Positions 25,639 through 33,536 of a stretch of DNA of 35,478 bases are shown piece by piece (positions within the stretch are counted from its first letter, which is position 1; each line of letters starts with the position of its first letter). Under the pieces are notes generated by a model that saw nothing but the letters and a program-made list of their open reading frames with translations, was not told the DNA's origin and did not search any database. This DNA is from CAUTUX01 sp963542015 (GTDB taxonomy: Bacteria > Bacillota > Clostridia > Christensenellales > CAG-917). Where the stretch lies: NCBI GenBank assembly GCA_963542015.1, contig CAUTUX010000012.1, forward strand, positions 1-35,478. The letters are read 5' to 3'. Position numbers and translations under genes: made by a program.

Positions 25639-25658
25639 TGTTTAGTATAATTAACTCA
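25639..25658 (+). promoter_or_regulatory. Promoter core of the fourth lipoprotein gene
   Basis: The core TGTTTAGTATAATTAACTCA contains TATAAT at 25646-25651 and matches the core at 15604 in 16 or 17 of 20 bases. No good -35 is seen. A GGAAG ribosome site (25671-25675) precedes a GTG start. The remaining sequence from 25501 holds one 22-codon open frame at 25508 without a ribosome site, which I do not trust. Confidence 0.5.
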
Positions 25659-25681
25659 GTTAGATTTTTTGGAAGAATTTT

Positions 25682-27352
25682 GTGAAAAAGAGTAAGTTAC
25701 TAAGTTTAATATTTTTGTTTGGTGTATGTATCTTCATGTTATCCGCATGTGGAAAAAATCATGTTGGGACATTGAATTGTATTGTTGATGGAAGAATAAA
25801 TCAGATTATACAAGTTAATAGCAAGGGAGAATATGAAAAGCCAGAGGTTCCAAGATATAAGAGTGGATACATGTTTAGTGGATGGTATGAGGATGCAGAA
25901 TATAAAAAACCATTTACTAAATTGCCAATGAAATTTAGAGGGACAAAAAACATATATGCTAAGTTTATACAGAGACCTATGACAACAGTAATAGACGGAG
26001 AATATGGAAAAATTGGTTCGGTTGATTTGAAAAGTTATAAACCAGAAAAAGAAGGATTAACCTTTGACGGATGGTATCTTGATGATAAGTATGAAACAGT
26101 GTATAGCGGTCAGGATGTGGACAAGATCTATGGTCGTTTTATGGCAAAAGTTGTTTATATAAACGGATACGAAAAATTGAGAGAGGAGCTTGTCGCTCCA
26201 GGCACTCATGCTACACAACCACAAATTGATAAGCAATTTATTAAAAATTATATGGATGAAGAAGATATTTCATTTGTTGTAAATGGTGAGAAGTTTGATT
26301 TTGCCAATATGGTTGTAACAAAAAATATAGAAGTTACAGTTAAGTGGAAAACCCCAGGATTAAAATACAAGTTAATAGGGAATGGCAAATATGAAGTAAT
26401 TAATTTGCCTAAAGAGATTGGAAAGACAGATCCTAATACTGGAGAATTGTTATATCCTGTTTTATCATTTCTTTCAGAAGTTACGATGGATATAAATTCC
26501 AATAAAGTTGTAAAACAGGTTGTATCCATCAATATACAGGGGAATCAAGCAATTTCTAAAGTATCAAAAGTATTGGTTGCTGAAGGAATTAAATACATAA
26601 ACAATCTTTCGGGAGATTCGTCTACACTGGCACAGCAAACAGAAGTGGTTCTACCATCAACTACAAAGATAATAGAGAATTCTTTCAATTATCTTTCTAC
26701 GAATTCAAAAATTAACATACCTGAAGGAACTGAAGTAATAATGAATAGTTTCTGGAGGACAGATTATAGACGAGGAGTATCTGTTAATAAAAACAAGGTG
26801 AAGATACCAGCAAGTGTTAAAAATTTAGCTCTCATGCCACCAAATCTTGAATTTGCGGAAGGTAGCAAATTTATGATAGAAGATAATGCAATTTATAAAA
26901 TTGAAACGGGTGAGAAGATACTGATAACTATAGATCCGACAAAAAAAATTGATAATCTTGAGATAAAGGAAGGCGTAACGGTGATACATGTAGGAGCATT
27001 AATTATGCAGAATATAAAAACAGGCATGTTGTTTGAAAGTGTATCGTTGCCATCCACATGGGGGGAAGTTGAGTATAATGAGCAAGCAGTAAACTATGAG
27101 GATTATACAAATCCAAATAAGTGGTTAGATGATGGCATAAGATACATTACGGGAAGTGAAAGTGGTGAAATAAATCCTAACGATATAATGAACGCAATTA
27201 TTTTAAACTTACATCTTTTGACAGAAGTAAAAATCAATATGACAAGGGTAGCATTCGACTCGTTGCCAATATCGTCTAAAGTAATTTTTGATTCTAAAGA
27301 AAAACGAGATTTCTTAGAAGATGATTATAAAGACAAAGTAAAGTTTTTATAA
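25682..27352 (+). CDS. Lipoprotein with InlB-type repeats, shortened paralog of the protein at 15651
   Basis: This 556-aa protein starts at GTG after a GGAAG site. Its lipoprotein signal ends MLSAC (C23). Two InlB_B repeats follow (YKSGYMFSGWYEDAEYKKP; LTFDGWYLDDKYETVYSGQ). The rest matches the first half of the 1021-aa lipoprotein block by block: YMDEEDISF, VTVKWK, KIIENSFNYL, KIPASVKNLALMP, NPNKWL. The C-terminal leucine-rich repeat half of that protein is missing. After the TAA the same frame stays open and coding-like for about 20 codons (VVKNAPADYVLTVKNSN) before running into the end of rdgB. The gene may therefore be a truncated duplicate, possibly with a recent stop. It sits apart from the main island, behind the tRNA cluster. 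Confidence 0.82.
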   Translation: MKKSKLLSLIFLFGVCIFMLSACGKNHVGTLNCIVDGRINQIIQVNSKGEYEKPEVPRYKSGYMFSGWYEDAEYKKPFTKLPMKFRGTKNIYAKFIQRPMTTVIDGEYGKIGSVDLKSYKPEKEGLTFDGWYLDDKYETVYSGQDVDKIYGRFMAKVVYINGYEKLREELVAPGTHATQPQIDKQFIKNYMDEEDISFVVNGEKFDFANMVVTKNIEVTVKWKTPGLKYKLIGNGKYEVINLPKEIGKTDPNTGELLYPVLSFLSEVTMDINSNKVVKQVVSINIQGNQAISKVSKVLVAEGIKYINNLSGDSSTLAQQTEVVLPSTTKIIENSFNYLSTNSKINIPEGTEVIMNSFWRTDYRRGVSVNKNKVKIPASVKNLALMPPNLEFAEGSKFMIEDNAIYKIETGEKILITIDPTKKIDNLEIKEGVTVIHVGALIMQNIKTGMLFESVSLPSTWGEVEYNEQAVNYEDYTNPNKWLDDGIRYITGSESGEINPNDIMNAIILNLHLLTEVKINMTRVAFDSLPISSKVIFDSKEKRDFLEDDYKDKVKFL

Positions 27353-27413
27353 GAGGAGAAAGTTGTCAAGAACGCTCCAGCTGATTATGTATTGACTGTT
27401 AAAAATTCAAACA

Positions 27414-28004
27414 TTATTTACCAAAATACTTTTCTAGTATTGGCAACATTTTCATAAGGGCTGAAGCCCGATGGCTAACTTTATTTTTTTCTTCAGGTGA
27501 AGCTTCTGCAAAACTTTTATTCAGAACATCAGAAAAAAATAAAGGATCATATCCAAATCCGTTGGTTCCCTTAGGTTCTGTTAATATATGCCCTTCGGCA
27601 GTTCCCGAAGTGTGAAACTCGGTACCATCTGGAAGTACAAGAGCTAGACACGTTTCAAAGTATGCATGTCGATTTTTTTCTTCTTTGAGATTGGCTAAAA
27701 GAAGTGCATTATTCTTTTTAGTATCACATTCGATTCCTGCATATCTTGCAGAATATACTCCTGGAGCTCCATTAAGGGCATTTACAATAAGCCCGCTATC
27801 ATCTCCAAGAGCAGCACAGCCAGTTAGGCTATTAACAGTTCTAGCTTTTATAAGTGCATTCTCAAGAAATGTTGTACCAGTTTCGGGAATTTCTTGATGA
27901 ATGTTTTTGTCATTAAGTGTGGTTATATTACTGAAGTATTTCCCTAAGATTGCTTTTATTTCTTTAATTTTATTTTGATTGTTACTTGCTATCACCAGTT
28001 CCAT
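27414..28004 (-). CDS. rdgB: XTP/dITP pyrophosphatase (RdgB/HAM1 family)
   Basis: This 196-aa cytosolic enzyme removes non-canonical purine nucleotides (dITP, XTP) from the pool by hydrolysing them to monophosphate and pyrophosphate. The length is typical. Family signatures are VIASNNQNKIKEI at the start, the metal-binding ALGDDSGLIVNAL, GAPGVYSARYAG, TNGFGYDPLF and the C-terminal SHRASALMKM. The start at 28004 lies 23 bases inside the end of the upstream Na/Pi cotransporter gene, so it is translationally coupled to it. The ribosome site is a modest AGGA. It faces the shortened lipoprotein gene from the opposite side, with ~60 bases between stops. Confidence 0.95.
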   Translation of the reverse strand: MELVIASNNQNKIKEIKAILGKYFSNITTLNDKNIHQEIPETGTTFLENALIKARTVNSLTGCAALGDDSGLIVNALNGAPGVYSARYAGIECDTKKNNALLLANLKEEKNRHAYFETCLALVLPDGTEFHTSGTAEGHILTEPKGTNGFGYDPLFFSDVLNKSFAEASPEEKNKVSHRASALMKMLPILEKYFGK

Positions 28005-29688
28005 TTTTTTTCTTTTTCCTATAGTTTTTAATTGTATTAGCTATGTTTATAAGGTGATCTGCTATACGCTCTACATTGGCGACGAGGGACAGGAATTGTG
28101 CACCAATTTCAGCAGTGCATTGATGTTTTTCAAGTCTCTCTATGTGATTATTGGAAAGTTCTTCGGTATATGCATCAACTTGATCTTCTATTTCATATGC
28201 TGCGGTTAAGGCATTTTCATCTATCTTTACAAACGCCAACATAGTCTTGTCATACAGTTGTTTAACAAGTTCTTGAAGTTCAAGTATTTCATGTACAGCC
28301 GTATCTGAAAAATATAATTTTTTTGACTCAAGTACTTGGGCATATTCAATTATATTTTTTGCATAGTCACCAATTCTTTCTATATCTGAAATTGTCTTAA
28401 AAGAAGACGAAACAAAGATGTGGTCAGTATTTGTTAATGGTCTATCTGATACTTTAGCAAGGAATAAATGTATTCCTTTGTATAAAAAGTTTATTTGTTT
28501 TTCATTTCGATTAAAACTGTCAACGCATTGAAAATCAAGCTTGCAAATAGTTTCTATGGCTAAATTAAAGTTACGCATTGCAATGGATGCCATATTGAGA
28601 ATTTCATTCTTCGTTTGAGCAACTGCAATTGGAGGTGTGGACAAAAAGTGAGGTTCGATATATACAAACTTAGGTTGATCTGGGTCATCTTTCTTAGGCT
28701 TTTCAGGCAGTATTTTCTGTGCAAATTTAACAAATACGGATGTAAGAGGTAACGCCATAAGCATAGTTACTATATTAAAAACAGCATGGAATATAGCAAT
28801 TTGTATTCCCGCATTCTTACCAATTTTGCCGAATGCTCCTGGAATTGAATACATATGATGTGACGCTGCAAACATAATTTGGTCTACCCAAACAAATATA
28901 ACGGTTCCAAATATATTGAACATTAGATGTATAACTGCAATTCGTTTTGCATCTGTTGTACTTGTAAATCCAGCGACAATAGCAACAACGCAAGACCCGA
29001 TGTTACTACCAAGTATAAGGTATATAGCTTGATTAATATTGATTAATCCAGTACCAAGTAAAACAATAAGAATACCTGTTATTAACGATGAGCTTTGAGC
29101 GAGTGCAGTTATTAAAGTGCCTATAAGAATTAAAAGTGCAAAGTTATCAATGCGAGATAAAAAGAGTCTGAATTTTTCACCAGCTGTAAATTTACCAACA
29201 GCATCGCTCATAACCCATAGTCCTAAAAACAAAAGACCAAGACCAGTTATAAACCCTGCAATATTCTTTGTTTTTTGTTTTTTTGCGAAGAGATTTATTG
29301 AACCTCCAAATCCAGCAAGAGATGCAAAAACAATACCGAGTGAGAAATATTTATCAAGCTGACCAAGGGAGATTATAAGACCAGTAATAGTAGTTCCGAT
29401 ATTGGCACCGAACACAACAGTTGCTGCTTGAGTCAATGTCATAATTCCAGCATTAACAAAACCGATAGTCATTACAGTAGTAGCACCAGAACTTTGAATT
29501 AAACCAGTTGTTAAAGTACCAATACCGACACCAACAATCTTATTGTCTGAGGTTTTTTGGAATAGTTTTTTTATCTTATCACTGGCGAGAATTTCCAGAT
29601 TTTTGCTTACAAAGGAAAGAGCCACTAAAAAGCAACCTATACCGGCGATGAAAAGAAATAGTGAGTTTACAATGGTTTTAGGCTCCAA
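27982..29688 (-). CDS. Na/Pi cotransporter with C-terminal PhoU-like domain
   Basis: This 568-aa membrane protein takes up phosphate with sodium, or exports phosphate in some relatives. Two inverted copies of the family motif are visible: QSSGATTVM with GANIGTT, and QSSSLITG with GSNIGSC. About eight to nine hydrophobic segments fill residues 1-330. The C-terminal ~200 residues form a helical PhoU-like domain (FKTISDIERIGDYAKNI, then VANVERIADHLINIA), which senses or regulates phosphate transport. The start is TTG at 29688, chosen because GGAGGA lies six bases upstream. It overlaps rdgB by 23 bases and is divergent from the potassium uptake genes. Confidence 0.92.
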   Translation of the reverse strand: MEPKTIVNSLFLFIAGIGCFLVALSFVSKNLEILASDKIKKLFQKTSDNKIVGVGIGTLTTGLIQSSGATTVMTIGFVNAGIMTLTQAATVVFGANIGTTITGLIISLGQLDKYFSLGIVFASLAGFGGSINLFAKKQKTKNIAGFITGLGLLFLGLWVMSDAVGKFTAGEKFRLFLSRIDNFALLILIGTLITALAQSSSLITGILIVLLGTGLININQAIYLILGSNIGSCVVAIVAGFTSTTDAKRIAVIHLMFNIFGTVIFVWVDQIMFAASHHMYSIPGAFGKIGKNAGIQIAIFHAVFNIVTMLMALPLTSVFVKFAQKILPEKPKKDDPDQPKFVYIEPHFLSTPPIAVAQTKNEILNMASIAMRNFNLAIETICKLDFQCVDSFNRNEKQINFLYKGIHLFLAKVSDRPLTNTDHIFVSSSFKTISDIERIGDYAKNIIEYAQVLESKKLYFSDTAVHEILELQELVKQLYDKTMLAFVKIDENALTAAYEIEDQVDAYTEELSNNHIERLEKHQCTAEIGAQFLSLVANVERIADHLINIANTIKNYRKKKKNGTGDSK

Positions 29689-29715
29689 CCGCTTCCTCCA
29701 TGGGTTTCAGTTAAA

Positions 29716-29744
29716 AGTATAAGAAATAAGAGGTGGCAAGTAAA
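29716..29744 (-). promoter_or_regulatory. Promoter of the Na/Pi cotransporter-rdgB operon
   Basis: On the minus strand, TTTACT (complement of 29739-29744) and TATACT (complement of 29716-29721) are spaced by 17 bases, giving a leader of about 20 bases that includes the GGAGGA site. Confidence 0.55.
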
Positions 29745-29791
29745 ATAATAGATAGGATAGAGAGGGTCATTGGGTACAGAATGGGCTTTCT

Positions 29792-29820
29792 TTGACTAAA
29801 AAAACAGCGAGTAATATAAT
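29792..29820 (+). promoter_or_regulatory. Promoter of the potassium uptake operon
   Basis: TTGACT (29792-29797) and TATAAT (29815-29820) are exactly 17 bases apart. The leader is about 87 bases and contains a small stem GAGTAT / ATACTC (29874-29890). It is too short and lacks the conserved blocks of a ydaO-type c-di-AMP riboswitch. Confidence 0.75.
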
Positions 29821-29913
29821 TTAGACATGGCAATTGAGGCGCAAAACTATATAAATAATACACAATATATCTGGAGTATATAGGATACTCATTAAATAAA
29901 TCGGAGAACTTTT

Positions 29914-31287
29914 TTGTTATTCGTAAAGAAAAAATTATCAACAAATTCTAAAACTCAATTATTAACGACATCAAGACATCTAGTATTCGGAATGCTTCTT
30001 GTTATATTTGTTGGAAGTCTTTTATTCGTCTTGCCGATATCATACAAAGTGCAACAGTTGGGTGGGAAGATGAAATACATAGATGCACTTTTTCTTGCAA
30101 CAAGTGCAACCTGCGTAACAGGTTTATCATCAATAGATGTTTCATCCCAGCTCACAATTTTTGGACAAATAGTGCTAATGTTACTTATACAAATAGGCGG
30201 ATTAGGATTCATGACATTCACATCCGTTTTATATTTGTACTTCCTCAACAAGTTTTCACTATCATCACTTGTAACCATCAAAGATGATATAAAGGCAGGG
30301 AGCAGGCAAAATAGTAAGAGATATATTAAAGGTATTTTGATTTGGACTTTCGCAGTTGAAGGTATTGGATTTTTATTCTTGTTACCTGCATTCAGCATCG
30401 GGCACACCTTAAGTGGTGGAAAGGTATTTTGGAATGCACTTTTCACATCTGTGTCGGCATTTTGTAATGCGGGATTTTCAATATACGATGCTGACTCACT
30501 TATTAATTTAAATGGAAATTCATTGCTTCTTATAGTAGTTGCAGTATTGATAATCCTTGGTGGAATAGGATTCCTTGTTGTAAGTGATATATGGAATAGT
30601 AAAAATTGGTCTAAGTTCAAATTACACACACAGGTTGTTATTCTCGTTACAGGCTTTTTGCTTGTAGGAGGAACAATTTGGATTTTCGCATCAGAGTATT
30701 CAAATGCTTTTGACGGAATGTCATTTGGAAAGAAGTTGGTAAATGCATTTTTCTTATCTACAACTGCCAGAACAGCAGGTTTTGCAAATGTAGATATGAG
30801 CACCTTAAGACAGGGCACCTCGTCATTAATAAGTTTCCTTATGTTTGTTGGGGCAAGTCCATCATCAACAGGAGGCGGTATAAAGACGACGACACTTTTT
30901 ATACTTATGATCAATGTATTTATAGTCATAAGGCAAAAAAAGCGTGCAGTTATAAATAGACAGTCAATAGGTGGCGATGCTTTTAAAAAAGCATCTGTTA
31001 TTTTGATTATGGCGATTCTTGTTTTTGCAGTTTCAATTGGAATTTTGTCATACAGTAATGGAGATTTGGGACATCAAGAACTTATGTTTGAACAAATATC
31101 AGCATACTCAACAACGGGTCTTTCAATGGGAATAACACATAAGTTGAGTGTTATGAGTAAATTAGTTTTAATACTCTGTATGTTTATAGGAAGAGTTGGA
31201 GTTATAACATTTTTGTTATCTATAGCAAGGACAAAAAATGTTGGAGACAGTAAAATAAAATACAGAGAAAGTACAATACAAGTGTAA
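29914..31287 (+). CDS. ktrB: Potassium uptake channel subunit, TrkH/KtrB type
   Basis: This 457-aa membrane protein is the ion-conducting subunit of a Ktr/Trk potassium uptake system. All four pore loops can be followed: SATCVTGLSSIDV, SAFCNAGFSI, STTARTAGFANVD and SAYSTTGLSMG, with the selectivity-filter glycine kept in each. The length is that of KtrB rather than the longer TrkH. The start is TTG at 29914, supported by GGAG seven bases upstream. The RCK subunit gene starts 11 bases after the stop. Na+-dependent uptake is common in KtrB, but coupling cannot be read from the sequence. Confidence 0.93.
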   Translation: MLFVKKKLSTNSKTQLLTTSRHLVFGMLLVIFVGSLLFVLPISYKVQQLGGKMKYIDALFLATSATCVTGLSSIDVSSQLTIFGQIVLMLLIQIGGLGFMTFTSVLYLYFLNKFSLSSLVTIKDDIKAGSRQNSKRYIKGILIWTFAVEGIGFLFLLPAFSIGHTLSGGKVFWNALFTSVSAFCNAGFSIYDADSLINLNGNSLLLIVVAVLIILGGIGFLVVSDIWNSKNWSKFKLHTQVVILVTGFLLVGGTIWIFASEYSNAFDGMSFGKKLVNAFFLSTTARTAGFANVDMSTLRQGTSSLISFLMFVGASPSSTGGGIKTTTLFILMINVFIVIRQKKRAVINRQSIGGDAFKKASVILIMAILVFAVSIGILSYSNGDLGHQELMFEQISAYSTTGLSMGITHKLSVMSKLVLILCMFIGRVGVITFLLSIARTKNVGDSKIKYRESTIQV

Positions 31288-31298
31288 AAGAGGTTAGT

Positions 31299-32000
31299 AT
31301 GGGTATATTTCGTAAAAATAGAAAAAAGATGATGGCAAGTAAAAAATATGCGATTTTGGGGCTAGGTCGTTTTGGTATAGAAATAGCAAAAAATCTTAGT
31401 GAACTCGGCTGTGAAATTCTAGCTGTTGATCAGGATAGAGAAGCTCTTAAGGCTTTAGAGAACATAGCCACATATTCCGCAGAAGCTGACATTGCAGACG
31501 AAGGTGTTTTGAGAGACTTAGATATCCAGGACTTTGATGGAGTCATTGTTGCTGTTGGGGATAATCTACAATCTTCAATTATGTGTACCCAGATATGCAA
31601 AGAACTTGGTGCGAAGTATATTGTAGCTAAAGCAAAAAATGAAACTCATGCAAAAATACTTGAAAAGCTTGGAGCGGATAAAATAGTATTCCCAGAAGTT
31701 TACACAGCTCAAAGGCTCGCAACAGTATTATTTAATCCAAACATAAATGAGCTTGTTGAAATGGAAGATGGATATTCAATAGCTCAGATTTCTTTGCCAG
31801 AATCATGGGAAGGCAAAAATATTATTGGGCTAGATATAAGAAAGCAGTACGACCTAAACATTTTGTTTGTAATTAGTACGGAAGGAGTACTTGTACCAAC
31901 ACCAGTGAGACAGTTCGTTAAAGGGGATAAAGTTGTACTAGGCGGACTCAACGAAGTTGTAACTGACTTCTTAACAAAAGAAGTCAACAATCGGGAGTAA
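31299..32000 (+). CDS. ktrA: Potassium uptake regulatory subunit, KtrA/TrkA (RCK) type
   Basis: This 233-aa cytosolic protein gates the membrane subunit. The RCK_N Rossmann domain shows YAILGLGRFGIEIAKNL (GLGRFG at 21-26) and the acidic residue that binds the nucleotide ribose (AVDQDREAL). An RCK_C domain follows from ~150 (MEDGYSIAQISLPESWEGKNI), the part that binds c-di-AMP in Staphylococcus and Bacillus homologs. Because a CdaA cyclase is encoded at 2805, such control is plausible here, but it is not shown. The first ~12 residues (GIFRKNRKKMMASKK) extend beyond most KtrA proteins, so a start at a later Met is possible. A GAGG site supports the start given. Confidence 0.93.
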   Translation: MGIFRKNRKKMMASKKYAILGLGRFGIEIAKNLSELGCEILAVDQDREALKALENIATYSAEADIADEGVLRDLDIQDFDGVIVAVGDNLQSSIMCTQICKELGAKYIVAKAKNETHAKILEKLGADKIVFPEVYTAQRLATVLFNPNINELVEMEDGYSIAQISLPESWEGKNIIGLDIRKQYDLNILFVISTEGVLVPTPVRQFVKGDKVVLGGLNEVVTDFLTKEVNNRE

Positions 32001-32088
32001 GGAAAATTTTTAACAAGCAGTGTTTGAGGAGATTCTGTAAAACAAGCTATAGAACAGCTCTGACAGGATTTATCGCAGAGGTTTTGTT

Positions 32089-32835
32089 GTGAATGAAATA
32101 AGAAAAAATTATGAAACAGAGGTTGAAATACTGAGGATAAAATTCAAGATACCAGCAGTTATTATCATAAAAATGTTAGTATCTTTTATTACATTGTTTG
32201 CCTCTGGAATGGTACTAGTTTTTAGAGATACTGATGCTAGTAGATTGGTAGGGGGAATTTTGCTGGCGATTTCTTTTTGCTTTGTACTAATAGATATTTT
32301 AGTAATAGTAGCCATTAAAAAGAACAACACAGTAGTAACAAATAAATTAATTAAAGGAGTAAGGTGTTTCTTCTTTATCAAAAAAAGATTTAGTTATAGA
32401 TTGGACGAAATTGAAAATGTGGAAGCAAGATCAATCCTAGGAATACATTCATTAGCATTCAACTTTACTCAAGGGCACTGGACAAACAGATCCACATTCT
32501 ATGGTCAGGGATTTAGACCAATGATAAGTGCTGGTATGTTTAGAATATCATTTGTTGCTGACATCAAAACAGTATATGAAAAGTTGTCTGAATTAATTAC
32601 AAATATTAAAAATGAAAGGGATGTGCTGATTGATGTTGAAATGAGCAAAGTTGAAGTTGAAACAAAAAAAGCACAGATTTTAGAGGAAATGGTAAAAGGC
32701 ATAATTTCAAAACAAGGATTGAGCACAACAGAACAACAGGGTTATTTAAGTGAACTAAGACTTTTAAAGGAATTGCTTGATTCGGGAGCAATAACACAAG
32801 AAGAATATGAGAAAAAGAAAAATGAATTACTGTAG
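32089..32835 (+). CDS. Two-helix membrane protein with PH-like region and SHOCT tail
   Basis: This is a 248-aa protein of unknown function. Two hydrophobic segments lie at ~25-45 and ~50-75. A predicted bacterial PH-like beta domain follows (FSYRLDEIENVEARSILG, about 95-165). A helical linker rich in glutamate and lysine comes next, and then a SHOCT module at the end (LLKELLDSGAITQEEYEKKK), which often closes oligomerising or membrane proteins. The start is GTG at 32089 with an AGAGG site seven bases upstream. The 88 bases before it contain no promoter that I trust, so it may share the potassium operon's transcript. Confidence 0.75.
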   Translation: MNEIRKNYETEVEILRIKFKIPAVIIIKMLVSFITLFASGMVLVFRDTDASRLVGGILLAISFCFVLIDILVIVAIKKNNTVVTNKLIKGVRCFFFIKKRFSYRLDEIENVEARSILGIHSLAFNFTQGHWTNRSTFYGQGFRPMISAGMFRISFVADIKTVYEKLSELITNIKNERDVLIDVEMSKVEVETKKAQILEEMVKGIISKQGLSTTEQQGYLSELRLLKELLDSGAITQEEYEKKKNELL

Positions 32836-33063
32836 CATGTGCTTGTCGAAGTTCAAGAAAGTAAAGTACATAATGGGGTTTATGTTAGAAGCCTAAATTC
32901 CTAGCAGATTATACAGACAAATTTAGAGATGTTTTGTCGGGCACCTATTTTTAACAACGATAAATATAAATATATAAATAAATAATTATGCTAATTTAAT
33001 TAACCGCCGTTGATTTAGTTACTTTATGAATATCTAAAGTGTTAGAATATTCGTTGAGGAAAA
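32836..33063. other. Intergenic stretch before yhbY
   Basis: These 228 bases hold no supported gene. A TAGAAT at 33043-33048 lies 15 bases before the yhbY ATG and could be a -10, but no convincing -35 accompanies it. AT-rich sequence at 32955-33000 shows no strong stem. Confidence 0.3.
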
Positions 33064-33360
33064 ATGATAGACAAAAAAGAGCGGGCACAGTTGAGAAAAC
33101 TGGCAATTTTGGAAGACAGTATATATACGGTAGGTAAGTTAGGAATAAGCGATAATTTAATTGCAACACTTTCTGATGCACTTGATGCAAAGGAGCTTAT
33201 AAAAATATCTGTATTAAAAACTGCGCCAGCAGGAATAAAGGATATTGCAAATCAACTGGCAGAAACGCTTAATGCAGATATAGTTACATTAATCGGATTC
33301 AAAATTATTCTTTATCGTAAAAGTGACAAAAAGAATATTAAACACAGACTGGATATATGA
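33064..33360 (+). CDS. yhbY: YhbY-family (CRM domain) RNA-binding protein
   Basis: This 98-aa protein is a single CRM domain that associates with pre-50S ribosomal subunits in other bacteria. The fold is visible from the N-terminal LRKLAILEDSIYTVGKLGIS, through DALDAKELIKISVLK, to the strand VTLIGFKIILYR. The length and content match the family. A TGAGGA ribosome site precedes the ATG. Its TGA overlaps the ATG of a 59-aa gene, so the two are coupled, and typA follows. The family often lies with ribosome-assembly GTPases, which fits this position. Confidence 0.93.
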   Translation: MIDKKERAQLRKLAILEDSIYTVGKLGISDNLIATLSDALDAKELIKISVLKTAPAGIKDIANQLAETLNADIVTLIGFKIILYRKSDKKNIKHRLDI

Positions 33361-33536
33361 AAGATAAGACTAGGCTGATTCCGGAAAATAAAAATGTAGA
33401 TAAAAAAGAAAAAAGCGATGTTGAAAAATATCGTGATATGAAAAAAGGGAAAGGTAGAACAGAAACACAGAAATTTAAGAAACAATATTTTGACCTTTAT
33501 GATGACATTAAAATTAACCATAGAGAGGATTGGTAG
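33357..33536 (+). CDS. Hypothetical 59-aa lysine-rich protein between yhbY and typA
   Basis: This is a 59-aa open frame whose ATG overlaps the yhbY stop (ATGA) and whose TAG abuts the typA ATG. It reads as coding through its length: a charged, lysine-rich N-terminal half (ENKNVDKKEKSDVEKY), then a KKGKGRTETQKF stretch, and an acidic, aromatic tail (YFDLYDDIKINHRED). The AGAGAGG site of typA lies inside its last codons. Positive charge and company suggest an RNA or ribosome-linked small protein, but I do not recognise a family. The tight packing is the main evidence that it is real. Confidence 0.65.
   Translation: MKDKTRLIPENKNVDKKEKSDVEKYRDMKKGKGRTETQKFKKQYFDLYDDIKINHREDW

Noticed and set aside
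29821..29913. A c-di-AMP (ydaO) riboswitch before ktrB
   Set aside because: The leader is under 100 bases and lacks the conserved G-rich blocks; only a six-base stem is seen.
29955..30929. A 324-codon minus-strand open frame
   Set aside because: It is fully antisense to ktrB, whose four pore loops are intact; the translated minus strand has no recognisable domain and no ribosome site.
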